The translations under genes and the position numbers were made by a program. This document shows, piece after piece, positions 1-8,236 of a stretch of DNA of 23,376 nt. Below the pieces are notes generated by a model. It did no database searches. It saw nothing but the letters and a program-made list of their open reading frames with translations, and was not told where the DNA came from. The stretch comes from Rickettsiales bacterium (lineage in GTDB: Bacteria > Pseudomonadota > Alphaproteobacteria > Methylaequorales > Methylaequoraceae), in NCBI GenBank assembly GCA_002710765.1, contig PALK01000036.1:1-23376 (forward strand). The letters run 5' to 3'. Position 1 is the stretch's first letter. Each line of letters starts with the position of its first letter.

Positions 1-87
1 ACAAAGTACCATTGGCGCAGAAAGGCTTGACTTCCGAGTTCGGAATGGGATCGGGTATAACCCTTTCGCAATAATCACCAGGCAACG
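1..87 (-). rRNA. rrf: 5S ribosomal RNA, partial (3' end beyond the window)
   Basis: Read on the minus strand, this stretch has the conserved 5S blocks in order. It opens with the CCTGGTG start, then the loop C region with the core CCGAACTCGGAAG, and then GCGCCAATGGTACT, a typical alphaproteobacterial form. The 5' end is placed near 86-88, just before the CCTGG pairing segment, and is approximate. About a quarter to a third of the molecule lies off the left edge. In an ordinary rrn operon the 3' end of 23S would sit some 100 bases upstream, that is, at about 150-250 here. That place is instead occupied by a gmd gene on the opposite strand, so this 5S is detached from its operon. Confidence 0.93.
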
Positions 88-102
88 GATTATTAGCTTT
101 CA

Positions 103-108
103 ATTATA
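103..108 (-). promoter_or_regulatory. Candidate -10 box for the detached 5S gene
   Basis: On the minus strand these bases read TATAAT, a perfect sigma70 -10 consensus. Transcription would start near 95-97, about eight bases before the mature 5S 5' end. The -35 region is poor: at 17-18 base spacing it reads TACTAA or TTACTA. A TATAAT by chance is not rare in DNA this AT-rich, so this rests on position and on the absence of any adjacent 23S gene that could supply read-through. Confidence 0.33.
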
Positions 109-176
109 AAAAAGTAAAGTAAAACTTAGTAAAATTTTAATTTTATATTTACAATAATTAATATAAATCTAATTTC

Positions 177-1200
177 ATGCCTAAAACTGCTCTTATTACT
201 GGAATATCTGGACAAGATGGAGCTTACCTAGCCAAGTTTCTTTTAAAAAAAAAAATACAGAGTAATTGGAACAGATAGAAGATCTGCAAGATCGGTCAAT
301 TGGAGACTCCGACGGCTAGGAGTAGAAAATAAAATTATTTTTGAAGAGATGGAACTTGGAGAAATTTATGAAATTCAAAGAGTATTTAAAAAATATAAAA
401 TAAATGAAGTTTATAATTTAGCTGCCCAATCGTTTGTAGGCACCTCATTTAGCAGTCCTATAAATACTGCTAACATTACCGGCCTAGGATCTTTAAGAAT
501 ATTAGAAACGATAAGATCAATTAATCCAAAAATAAAATTTTATCAAGCATCATCCTCTGAAATGTTTGGAGATGTTCTTGAAAAGAGACAAAAAGAAAAA
601 ACTCCTCTAAATCCACAAAGTCCATATGCTATATCAAAAGTTTTTTCTCATTATTTAACTAAAAATTATAGAAATTCTTATAATATGTTTGCAACTTCAG
701 GGATTCTATTTAACCATGAATCTCCGCTAAGAGGAGAAGAGTTTGTAACAAGAAAAATAGTTATAGGACTAGTCAAAATTTTAAAAAAAGAGATAAATCA
801 TTTTGAGTTAGGGAATATTTATGCAAAGAGAGATTGGGGTTATGCAAAAGAGTATGTGGAAGCAATGTGGAAAATGTTGCAGAGAAAACAACCAGAAGAC
901 TATATAATTTCAACTGGGAAAACTTATTCCATAAAAGATTTTGTTAATATAGCAACAAATTACTTAAAAATGGATGTGAAATGGATTGGGAAAGGTCTAA
1001 ATGAAAAATTAGTTTATAAACATAACAACAAAATAATAATTAAGATTAATCCTAAATTTTTTAGACCATCAGAAGTAAATATTTTAATTGGCGACTGCTC
1101 AAAAGCAAAAAAAGAACTAAACTGGAAACCAAAAACGAATTTAAAAAAATTAATTAAAATAATGATAGATGATGAAATTAAATATTATGCTAAATCATAA
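177..1200 (+). CDS. gmd: GDP-mannose 4,6-dehydratase, frameshifted at a poly-A tract
   Basis: Converts GDP-mannose to GDP-4-keto-6-deoxymannose in the cytosol, the first step to GDP-L-fucose and related sugars. From ATG 177 the frame encodes a GMD N-terminus with the Rossmann motif GISGQDGAYL (residues 9-18). It leaves frame in an A11 run at 245-255 and hits a stop at 276. The rest reads openly in another frame to 1200, with its first ATG at 349. Removing one A gives a 340-residue protein of normal length with FLLKKKY, the same spacing as FLLEKGY in the family. Seen in the restored protein: RRSARS near 34-39, SSSEMFG (125-131), YAISK (150-154, catalytic Tyr/Lys) and LGN-AKRDWG-AKEYVEAMW. It lies divergent from 5S and overlaps the next gene tail-to-tail by six bases. 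Its partner fcl lies at 5331-6266. The identity is sure; whether it is functional depends on the A tract. Confidence 0.9.
245..255 (+). repeat. A11 homopolymer at the gmd frameshift
   Basis: Eleven consecutive A bases lie at the exact point where the gmd reading frame breaks. Ten A (or thirteen) would restore a single open frame from 177 to 1200. Ten gives the exact residue spacing seen in GMD relatives. Confidence 0.85.
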
Positions 1201-2352
1201 AAATTTATCATAACTGCCTTTATATTGCTTTTCAAAGTTTAAATAATTTAAAAATACTCTTTTCATGTTTTTTTTAATTTTCTTAAATCTTTTATTATTT
1301 TTAAGTATTTTTTTAATTGATATTGATATCTCTATAGGATTATTATATTTGACAATATCAAATATATCATAATTTTTTTTAAATTTTTTAAAATCTAAAT
1401 TGTTATTTACTAACATGGGAATATTAAAAAATAGATAATTATTAAATTTTTGCGAAGTACCGGCCATATATTTATGACTTAGATTAATTTGATTGTAAAA
1501 ACACAAACCTAAATTCGAATTTTTGAGTATTTCATACCAATAATCATTACTAACATCTTCGATTATAAAAATCTGATTACCTAATTTATTTATTAGAATT
1601 TGTTTTCTTAAAAATGATGCATAATTATTAATTGAATTTCCAGCTATTATTAAAACTGTTTTATCGTCTATATATTTAAAACTTTTAATTACTTCATTAA
1701 GATAATGATGGGGACCAATTGAGCCAAGATAACATACAATTTTTTTATTCATTAAATTTCTTTTTTTAAGATAAGTTTTAAATTTTGTACTTTTCGAAGT
1801 TTTAAACTTTTGAGGAAAACAATTGAGAAATGAATAAAACATACTTTTTTTATTAGCTGAATTTTTCTTAAATATTTTTGCCCTATCTTTAGATGGAAAA
1901 ACTAAATATTTGCAAAAATTTGAACAAAAAAATTCTAACTTTATTAAAATTTTTTCTTTAAAACTCCTCACATTTCTTGGTAAATCAAAATCAAAATTAT
2001 GATAAATAAATTTAGTTCTATATTTTAAAATTTTTAACAGCAATATTGTAAACAAACCTTTTTTATTAAAAAAAATTACATTTTCTGGATTTTTTAAAAC
2101 GAATTGGAAACTTACATAGATTAAAAATATTAAATATTCTAAAAAATTACCAAAATTACCAACCAAATTTGGACTTTTTAAAATAGTTACATTTTTTCCG
2201 AAATTAACTTTTTTAATAATATCTTTTTTATGATCTAAATTTCTTACTAAAATAAAAACCTTATACTTTTGAGAAGACATCATTTGAGATAAAAAAATTA
2301 ATGTTTGGTAAAACTTTGGATCACCCCAAATTATAAAAAAAAATTTTTTCAT
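1195..2352 (-). CDS. Glycosyltransferase, GT-B fold (GT4-like)
   Basis: A 385-residue protein with the two-domain layout of a GT-B glycosyltransferase, probably a cytosolic enzyme adding a sugar to the lipid-linked glycan. The N-terminal half starts with a hydrophobic strand and a WGDP segment. The C-terminal domain begins at VCYLGSIGPHH (about residue 207) and has a nucleotide-binding region with IIAGNS. A late segment with HKYMAGTSQKF and NIPMLV corresponds to the usual K-x-FEYLA-G-P stretch of GT4-like enzymes. The classic E-x7-E pair is not clear, so this is a divergent family member and neither donor nor acceptor can be named. Its ATG overlaps the TGA of the upstream methyltransferase by four bases (ATGA), so the pair is likely translationally coupled. 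It ends inside the 3' end of gmd. Confidence 0.75.
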   Translation of the reverse strand: MKKFFFIIWGDPKFYQTLIFLSQMMSSQKYKVFILVRNLDHKKDIIKKVNFGKNVTILKSPNLVGNFGNFLEYLIFLIYVSFQFVLKNPENVIFFNKKGLFTILLLKILKYRTKFIYHNFDFDLPRNVRSFKEKILIKLEFFCSNFCKYLVFPSKDRAKIFKKNSANKKSMFYSFLNCFPQKFKTSKSTKFKTYLKKRNLMNKKIVCYLGSIGPHHYLNEVIKSFKYIDDKTVLIIAGNSINNYASFLRKQILINKLGNQIFIIEDVSNDYWYEILKNSNLGLCFYNQINLSHKYMAGTSQKFNNYLFFNIPMLVNNNLDFKKFKKNYDIFDIVKYNNPIEISISIKKILKNNKRFKKIKKNMKRVFLNYLNFEKQYKGSYDKFL

Positions 2353-3317
2353 TTCTTTTTTAAATAAACGATATGAGTTTTTAAGTAATAATTTTCTATG
2401 TCAATATTAGGATTTTTTTTCGTAAGCTTACCTCTTAAAATTTTATTTTTTTTAATAAGATTGTATCCTATTGGACAAAACTCCACATAAGTTTTAACCG
2501 AAAAAAAATTATTTTGAGAAAAAATTTTCATATATTCATTTCCACTTAATTTTGAAAATAAATTTTTTTGAACCAAAACTCCACCACCTCCGCCTTCATT
2601 AAGTTCATATTCAAGTGAACGAACATTTTTATTGAAATATGCTTTATATTTTTTTTTATTAAGAAGTAGATGGTTAAATCCATTTAAAATATCATCTCTT
2701 CCTGAAAAATGATCCCCACCATATGTGTACCACAACGGTCCTCCATATGATGCATATAGGACTCCATTTTTTTTTAGAAGTCTATAACAGTTTTTAATTA
2801 CCTTTGGAAAATCCCTACAATGCTCAAATACAGCATCACTTACAATAAAATCAAATTTTTTTTTATAATCAAAGTTAACAACATCTAATTTGTAAAATTC
2901 CACTTTAGTTCTGATTTTTTCATCCTTTACAAATTTTTTAACAGTTTGCCATGAAGTTTTATAATTTAATACATCAATACCTACTATTTTTTTTGGTCTA
3001 AACTTAAACCAGTGATGATAATCAAATCCATTGCCACATCCGATATTTAAAATTGTTTTATTTTCTATTTCTTTAATTTCATTTAATTTTTTTCTTCTTT
3101 CGAGAATAGAAAAACCTTTAGAGGGTAAAACTTGATTTATTTGATAATCCTGAAATTTGAAAAAATCTTTATATATATAATTGTAGATTGGTCTCCTTAC
3201 AAATTTATCTAATTTATCTCTTATTTTATCTCTGTTAGAGTAATTTTTTAGTTTTAAAAAATTTAAATTTTTAGAAGATACATCTGTGTTTGATGAGAAT
3301 CTGAAAATTTTTTTCAT
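2349..3317 (-). CDS. Class I SAM-dependent methyltransferase
   Basis: A 322-residue soluble protein with a central class I methyltransferase domain. Motif I reads ILNIGCGNGFD (about residues 90-100), followed by an acidic strand end GIDV (about 113-116). FDFIVSDAVFEH (about 155-166) then leads to a post-motif helix and LLKKNGVLYAS. A GGGGG run near residue 242 is unusual but in frame. The family covers many substrates; the setting suggests O- or N-methylation of a sugar or glycan end, which is inference. It is the first gene of a two-gene minus-strand unit with the downstream glycosyltransferase and starts 40 bases from the divergent oxidoreductase. Confidence 0.8.
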   Translation of the reverse strand: MKKIFRFSSNTDVSSKNLNFLKLKNYSNRDKIRDKLDKFVRRPIYNYIYKDFFKFQDYQINQVLPSKGFSILERRKKLNEIKEIENKTILNIGCGNGFDYHHWFKFRPKKIVGIDVLNYKTSWQTVKKFVKDEKIRTKVEFYKLDVVNFDYKKKFDFIVSDAVFEHCRDFPKVIKNCYRLLKKNGVLYASYGGPLWYTYGGDHFSGRDDILNGFNHLLLNKKKYKAYFNKNVRSLEYELNEGGGGGVLVQKNLFSKLSGNEYMKIFSQNNFFSVKTYVEFCPIGYNLIKKNKILRGKLTKKNPNIDIENYYLKTHIVYLKKK

Positions 3318-3357
3318 AATATATCTGAATATCTATAGTATAAGTGTTTAAATCAAA

Positions 3358-4326
3358 ATGATTAAAATTGGTATAATTGGCTTAGGAAATGTTGCATGGA
3401 ATGTTCATTTACCAATTTTATTATCTAGAGATGATATTAAAATTTCTTGGATCTGCGACCAAGAAATTAAAAAAAAAAAAATTTTTGATAAAAAAAAAAT
3501 TCCTTTTTTTGAAAATATTAATAAAGCAATACAATTTGAGGAATGTGATATTGCTCTTATTACAGTTCCTTACCATCAAAGAAAGACTGTATTCGATAAT
3601 ATAAAAAAATTTACTAAGGGAATTTATTATGAAAAACCATTTGCATTAACTATTGATGAACATAAATACTTTTCAGAAAAATTTAAAAATTATGAAGTAA
3701 CTGTTGGATTTCAACGCAGAAGAATGGGTGTGGTGAAAACCATAAAAAGTATTATTGAAAGTAATATATTTGGCTCTCTTTTAGAAATAAATATTGATTT
3801 TGGAGATATACACTACAAATTTGATAGTTTTAGATCAGATAATAAAAAATCTGGTGGTGGTATTTTTTTTGAAACAGGTTCACATTGGATAGATACAGCT
3901 TTGTATACTTCTAATGCTAAGGAAGTTTATGATTTTAATTGTGTAAAAAAAATTGAGGATAATCTTGATATAGAAAGTGAAGGAAAATTTAAAATTTTTA
4001 ATGAAAAAAATATTGAGATAAAATGTAATTTTTTTATTACTACTCTTAAAAATACCAATAATAAAATAACTTATCTTTTTGAAAATTGTTCAATTGATCT
4101 TTTTTTATTTGATAATGAATCAAACCTCGTTTTAAATAATAGTGATTCAGATAAATTTATTATTCAAAAAGACGAGTATTTAAATTTACCAAATTTATCT
4201 TTAGGTGTTGGTGCATCCTATTGGAATGATTATTTAAAATGTTTTATAAATAAGAAAGATTCTGATTTATCTGTAAATAACTATATTCTTACTACTAAAA
4301 TAATAGAATTATTTTATGAAAAATAA
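3358..4326 (+). CDS. Gfo/Idh/MocA-family NAD(P)-dependent sugar oxidoreductase
   Basis: A 322-residue cytosolic dehydrogenase, likely acting on a nucleotide sugar or related polyol. The N-terminal Rossmann motif is GIIGLGNVA (5-13). EKPFALT with the conserved Lys93 follows at 92-98, then GFQRRRMG, and the catalytic-region motif GGGIFFETGSHWID (about 166-179) with His176. The usual Asp in GGG-D-G-H is Glu here. Length is normal for the family. A TATAGT at 3334-3339 could serve as a -10, weakly. The downstream SDR gene starts 11 bases inside this gene, so the two form a tight operon and probably act in one nucleotide-sugar pathway. The gene contains an A13 run (3469-3481) that leaves the frame intact. 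Confidence 0.87.
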   Translation: MIKIGIIGLGNVAWNVHLPILLSRDDIKISWICDQEIKKKKIFDKKKIPFFENINKAIQFEECDIALITVPYHQRKTVFDNIKKFTKGIYYEKPFALTIDEHKYFSEKFKNYEVTVGFQRRRMGVVKTIKSIIESNIFGSLLEINIDFGDIHYKFDSFRSDNKKSGGGIFFETGSHWIDTALYTSNAKEVYDFNCVKKIEDNLDIESEGKFKIFNEKNIEIKCNFFITTLKNTNNKITYLFENCSIDLFLFDNESNLVLNNSDSDKFIIQKDEYLNLPNLSLGVGASYWNDYLKCFINKKDSDLSVNNYILTTKIIELFYEK

Positions 4327-5323
4327 GAAAATATTAATTTTTGGAGCTACTGGTCAAATTGGAAAAGAACTATCATTAGAATTAAATACTAACAATTATT
4401 TAGATTTAATGTCACATTCTAGAACAAAAGTAGGTGCATCATTTTTTAAACACAATAAAATAAATAGTTTAATCGGAAACTTACCAGAAGAAAATATTAC
4501 AAAAGAAATATCTAAAGCAGATCTTATTATTGATCTGGCCGCGCCCTACGATGGCACTCTTCAGGAAAACAAAAATTTTTATAAAGAGAGAATTGATATA
4601 TTTTTCAATAATATGAAAAAAAATACAAAATTTATTTTTGCAAGTTCAATGAATGCTTTTGGAATAGACAGTAAAAGAAATGTTCTTAAAAATTATTTAA
4701 TTTCAAGTTCAATTTACGCTTCTAATAAAAGATATGCTGAAAAATACATTAAAAAACTAGGGGTCCAAAATAATAGAGAAACTTTTGTAATTAGGTTATC
4801 AGAGGTTCATGGGAATTATCAAAGGGCGAGTGAAAAAATCAAAAAATTAATATCTCACAGATATGTTTTTGAAATTCCAGATTCGCCCGCATGGATCACA
4901 TTTATTACACTTTTTAAAGAGGTGATTATAAATATCCTTGAGGGAAAAGAAAAACCAGGGGAATATACTTTAGTTTGTGACGATATATATTGGAGTGACT
5001 TATTAAACTATTTGGGCAGAGATATTAATATGAGCCCAAAGTATGAAATAATTAAAAAAAATAAAGACAATTTTACAAATAGAATCAAAAAAATTACTCA
5101 AAATTATTTAATATCAAAAAAAGATTTAATTAGAGGTAACTTAAATGTTAACAAAGATCTAGAAGATTTAATGAAGTTAGATTTTAGAATTCAAAAAGCA
5201 AAAGAAGAATTTAGATTGATAGATAAAGCAAAAATATATAGTGAGTATAACAGATATTCAGGTACTCTTCCCGGTAAAAGATTTGAGTCGTTAAAATATG
5301 ATAAAAAATTATTATTAAAATAA
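4316..5323 (+). CDS. NAD-dependent epimerase/dehydratase (extended SDR)
   Basis: A 335-residue extended short-chain dehydrogenase/reductase. The cofactor motif is GATGQIG (10-16), the substrate-side strand ends IDLAAPYDG (72-80), FASSMNAFG (108-116) carries the serine, and YASNK (134-138) holds the catalytic Tyr and Lys. Related enzymes epimerise, dehydrate or reduce nucleotide sugars; the exact reaction cannot be read from the sequence. The C-terminal third is Lys-rich and less typical. It overlaps the upstream Gfo/Idh/MocA gene by 11 bases and ends seven bases before the stop of fcl on the other strand. Confidence 0.82.
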   Translation: MKNKKILIFGATGQIGKELSLELNTNNYLDLMSHSRTKVGASFFKHNKINSLIGNLPEENITKEISKADLIIDLAAPYDGTLQENKNFYKERIDIFFNNMKKNTKFIFASSMNAFGIDSKRNVLKNYLISSSIYASNKRYAEKYIKKLGVQNNRETFVIRLSEVHGNYQRASEKIKKLISHRYVFEIPDSPAWITFITLFKEVIINILEGKEKPGEYTLVCDDIYWSDLLNYLGRDINMSPKYEIIKKNKDNFTNRIKKITQNYLISKKDLIRGNLNVNKDLEDLMKLDFRIQKAKEEFRLIDKAKIYSEYNRYSGTLPGKRFESLKYDKKLLLK

Positions 5324-5330
5324 GTAAATC

Positions 5331-6266
5331 TTATTTTTTTAAAAACGCCTGATAAACTTTTTCAAATCCTTCATCAAGTCCAATTTTAGGCTTCCATCCA
5401 TATTTCATTGCAATAGACGAATCCAAAATTTTTCTTGGTGTTCCATTTGGTTTTGATTTGTCAAATTTAATTTTTATATTTAAATTAAGTTTTTTAATTA
5501 TAAATTTTGCATAATTCTCTATTGATTTTTCAGTGTTGCTTCCAATATTAATTAGACTCTCTTTTGTTTTTTTTTTCATAAAGAAAATACAAGCATCAGC
5601 AAGATCATCTACATATATTAATTCTCTTAGAGCTTTTCCATTGCCCCAAATAGTTATTTTTTTTTTATTGTTAATTTTACAATTATGTATTTTTGAAATC
5701 AACGCAGGATAAAAATGTGAGGTTAAATGATCATAATTATCATTTGGGCCGTATGTGTTGCATGGCATAAGGCATTTAAAATTTGTTTTGTATTGAATGT
5801 TGTAACTTTCGCACATTTTAATACCCGCAATTTTAGCAACTGCATACGGCTCATTTGTTTTTTCCAATTCTCCTTTTAGTAAGTAACTTTCTTTTATAGG
5901 TTGCTTACAATTTTTTGGATAAACACAACTTGAACCCAAAAATATCAATTGATTTACTTTATTATTATAACTAGCATCAATTATATTATTTTGAATTGCT
6001 AGATTATTAAATATAAACTCTGCTCTATATCTGTTATTTGCATAAATGCCACCAACTGTAGCTGCTGCATTAATCACAGCATCAGGTTTATATTTATCAA
6101 AAAAATTATTTACTTTTTTTTGGTCTCTAAGATCTAATTCTTTTTTACTTTTAAAAATAATTTTTTTATATCCAAAATATTTCAACCTTCTAATTATTGA
6201 TGAGCCCACAAGACCCTTGTGACCAGCAACAAATATTTTTGAATTTTTTGTAATACTCTTAAGCAT
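5331..6266 (-). CDS. fcl: GDP-L-fucose synthase
   Basis: Performs 3,5-epimerisation and NADPH-dependent 4-reduction of GDP-4-keto-6-deoxymannose to GDP-L-fucose. The 311-residue protein has GHKGLVG (15-21), NAAATVGGI (66-74), GSSCVYP (111-117, with the active-site Ser and Cys), YAVAK (141-145, catalytic Tyr/Lys), CNTYGPND (169-176) and SHFYPALI with the catalytic-type His184. RELIYVDDLA follows. All are hallmarks of Fcl/WcaG and the length is normal. It is the last gene of a three-gene minus-strand unit and overlaps the C-methyltransferase gene by eight bases. It completes the pathway begun by gmd at 177-1200, although the two are some 4 kb apart on opposite strands. Confidence 0.93.
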   Translation of the reverse strand: MLKSITKNSKIFVAGHKGLVGSSIIRRLKYFGYKKIIFKSKKELDLRDQKKVNNFFDKYKPDAVINAAATVGGIYANNRYRAEFIFNNLAIQNNIIDASYNNKVNQLIFLGSSCVYPKNCKQPIKESYLLKGELEKTNEPYAVAKIAGIKMCESYNIQYKTNFKCLMPCNTYGPNDNYDHLTSHFYPALISKIHNCKINNKKKITIWGNGKALRELIYVDDLADACIFFMKKKTKESLINIGSNTEKSIENYAKFIIKKLNLNIKIKFDKSKPNGTPRKILDSSIAMKYGWKPKIGLDEGFEKVYQAFLKK

Positions 6267-7530
6267 ATTTATTAATATTTTTTTTATTTAATATCTGAAT
6301 TTTTGGCAGAGGAAATATTAAATTACCATTATTTTTTAGGAATTTTTTTTCTCTTTTAATAATTTCACTTTTGAAATGCCAGGGTAAGACCAATTGATAT
6401 TTTGAAGGATTTTTTTTGAATTCCATCTCACTAATTATTTTAATATTACTTCCAATTGTTTTTGCTCCAATTTTTTCTTTGTTTCTTTCTACCGCATATT
6501 GAATAATTTTACTGTCAATATTTAAAAATTGCAGTATTGTATTCCCTTTTGTTGATGCTCCAAGTATATAAATCTTCTCATTTTTATTAATAATTTTTTT
6601 TATAAGAATATTTAATTTTTTCTTTATTTTTGTTATTTCTTTAAAAAAGTTTTTATAAATATATGTATTTGAAATCCTGATTTTTTTTTCATGGTCTAGC
6701 ATTTTTTTTATTAATAAATGATTATTTATTTTATCAAAATTTGAATTATCCTCATGAGTTACGAAACATCTAATACTGCCTCCATTAATTGAATTTTTTT
6801 TAACCTCAAAAATTTTTAACCCATGTTTTTTCATTAAATAATTTAAACTATGAAGCGAATAATACTCAAGATGCTCATGACATATTGTGTCAAATGAATT
6901 TAATTTAAGCATATCAATTAGATATGAAAGTTCGAATATCCAAATACCATTTTTGGTGAGATGATACTTTATTTTTTTTACAAATTTATTTGGATCATCT
7001 AGGTCATAAAACATTGCTATTGAGGTAATGAAATCAAATTGTATTTTTAATTTATTTGATTTTTTTTTTGGTGGAAAAAAATCTCTTATTACATTTATTT
7101 TTTTTTTATTAATTTTCTCGATAATTTGGCTAGGATCAATTCCATATTTATTAAATTCATTGGGATAATAACTTAATAAAGTTCCATCATTACATCCAAT
7201 ATCTAATACATTCAAATTTTTATTTTGTTTTTTTTTATATTTTATAATTGATTTAATAAGTTGCTTTAAATGATTTCTCATAGTTTTATTAATTCCAGAC
7301 TCATACCAATAGTTTCGATAAAGAATTTCTTTATTTGTTGTATGTAATAATTGAACTAAAGTACACTTTGAACAAAGAACAAGTTTTAATGGTATCTTTT
7401 TATCAAAAGGCTTAGGTAAATTTTTTTTAATGAAAGATCCCTGAATATACTGATTACCAAGATTGATTACCTCTTTTAAATTTTTATTTCCACAAATTCT
7501 GCAATGATTTATTTTACGAAAAACTGACAC
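6259..7530 (-). CDS. Sugar C-methyltransferase (TylC3/NovU/KijD1-like)
   Basis: A 423-residue, three-part enzyme of the family that adds a methyl group from SAM to a carbon next to the keto group of a nucleotide sugar. A zinc-binding N-terminal domain is marked by C10-x2-C13 and C53-x2-C56. The SAM domain has VLDIGCNDG (108-116). The active-site region has CHEHLEYYS (217-225), whose Glu-His match the catalytic pair in characterised family members; the Tyr that often precedes the HEH is Cys here. The C-terminal domain has NGGSIRCFV (250-257) and ILGASTKGN (322-330). The start codon is GTG at 7530, since no ATG precedes the zinc motif. It lies between a GT2 gene (seven-base gap) and fcl (eight-base overlap), which suggests a branched 6-deoxysugar, possibly GDP-linked (inference). 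Confidence 0.87.
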   Translation of the reverse strand: MSVFRKINHCRICGNKNLKEVINLGNQYIQGSFIKKNLPKPFDKKIPLKLVLCSKCTLVQLLHTTNKEILYRNYWYESGINKTMRNHLKQLIKSIIKYKKKQNKNLNVLDIGCNDGTLLSYYPNEFNKYGIDPSQIIEKINKKKINVIRDFFPPKKKSNKLKIQFDFITSIAMFYDLDDPNKFVKKIKYHLTKNGIWIFELSYLIDMLKLNSFDTICHEHLEYYSLHSLNYLMKKHGLKIFEVKKNSINGGSIRCFVTHEDNSNFDKINNHLLIKKMLDHEKKIRISNTYIYKNFFKEITKIKKKLNILIKKIINKNEKIYILGASTKGNTILQFLNIDSKIIQYAVERNKEKIGAKTIGSNIKIISEMEFKKNPSKYQLVLPWHFKSEIIKREKKFLKNNGNLIFPLPKIQILNKKNINKYA

Positions 7531-7537
7531 AATTAAT

Positions 7538-8236
7538 TTATTTATTAAAGAATTTATATTTTATTAAAGCATAAATTGCTTGAATTCCATCAATATAAGA
7601 AATTTTTTTTCCATCTTTGTAGGTTCTGCCATTATATGATATTGGTACTTCTAATATCTCTATATTCAAATTAGAAATTTTCGTTGTAACCTCAGGACAA
7701 AAGGCAAAACCATTTTCTTTGAGATTTATTTTTCTAAACAATTCACTTGAAAATGCTTTATAACAAGTATGTGCATCAGTTAAATTTTGATTATTCAGCA
7801 AATTGGAGAAAACAGTGAGCATATGGTTAAAAAAAACCCTACTTAAAGATATAAAATTTTTTAAGTTATATCTTTTTTTTCCAAGAACTCTAGAGCCGTA
7901 TACAACATCAATTTTATTATTTTTAAAACAATTTAAAATTTTCTGAAAATCATTTGGGTCATATTCTAAATCTGCATCTTGGATAATTGTATATTTTCCA
8001 GTTACATATTTTTGAGCTGTTCTAATTGCTGCTCCTTTTCCTAAATTTTTTTTGTGAAAAAGTAATAAATCTACTTTATTATGATTTTCATTTAAAATAC
8101 GTCTGGTTCCATCATTTGAATAATCATCTACTACAATTAATTGTTTTTTTATATCAAGTTGATTTATTTTATCGATAATTGTTAAAATAGTTTTTTTTTC
8201 ATTAAATGCAGGTATTATGATTGAAAGGTCTGTCAT
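7538..8236 (-). CDS. Glycosyltransferase family 2, DPM1-like
   Basis: A 232-residue GT-A enzyme resembling dolichyl/polyprenyl-phosphate mannosyl- or glucosyltransferases. Seen: IIIPAFNE (6-13), VVDDYSNDGT (35-44), LGKGAA (65-70), QDADLEYDP (86-94) with the metal-binding DxD, VVYGSR, and a C-terminal EVPISYNGRTYKDGKKI. No membrane segments follow the catalytic domain, so it is the short, peripheral type. Relatives transfer a sugar from GDP- or UDP-sugar to polyprenyl phosphate, which GT-C enzymes then use on the periplasmic side. Polytopic candidates for that role are encoded at 8237-9898 and 9916-11211. Its ATG directly abuts the start codon of the divergent gene. It heads the minus-strand unit with the C-methyltransferase and fcl. 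Confidence 0.85.
   Translation of the reverse strand: MTDLSIIIPAFNEKKTILTIIDKINQLDIKKQLIVVDDYSNDGTRRILNENHNKVDLLLFHKKNLGKGAAIRTAQKYVTGKYTIIQDADLEYDPNDFQKILNCFKNNKIDVVYGSRVLGKKRYNLKNFISLSRVFFNHMLTVFSNLLNNQNLTDAHTCYKAFSSELFRKINLKENGFAFCPEVTTKISNLNIEILEVPISYNGRTYKDGKKISYIDGIQAIYALIKYKFFNK

Noticed and set aside
245..255. Programmed ribosomal frameshifting at the gmd tract.
   Set aside because: No stem-loop, pseudoknot or stimulatory Shine-Dalgarno could be recognised after the tract. Homopolymer error, transcriptional slippage or phase variation explain it with less.
349..1200. A short gmd starting at ATG 349.
   Set aside because: It would lack the NAD(P)-binding Rossmann motif, which is encoded in another frame from ATG 177. 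The gene is frameshifted, not short.
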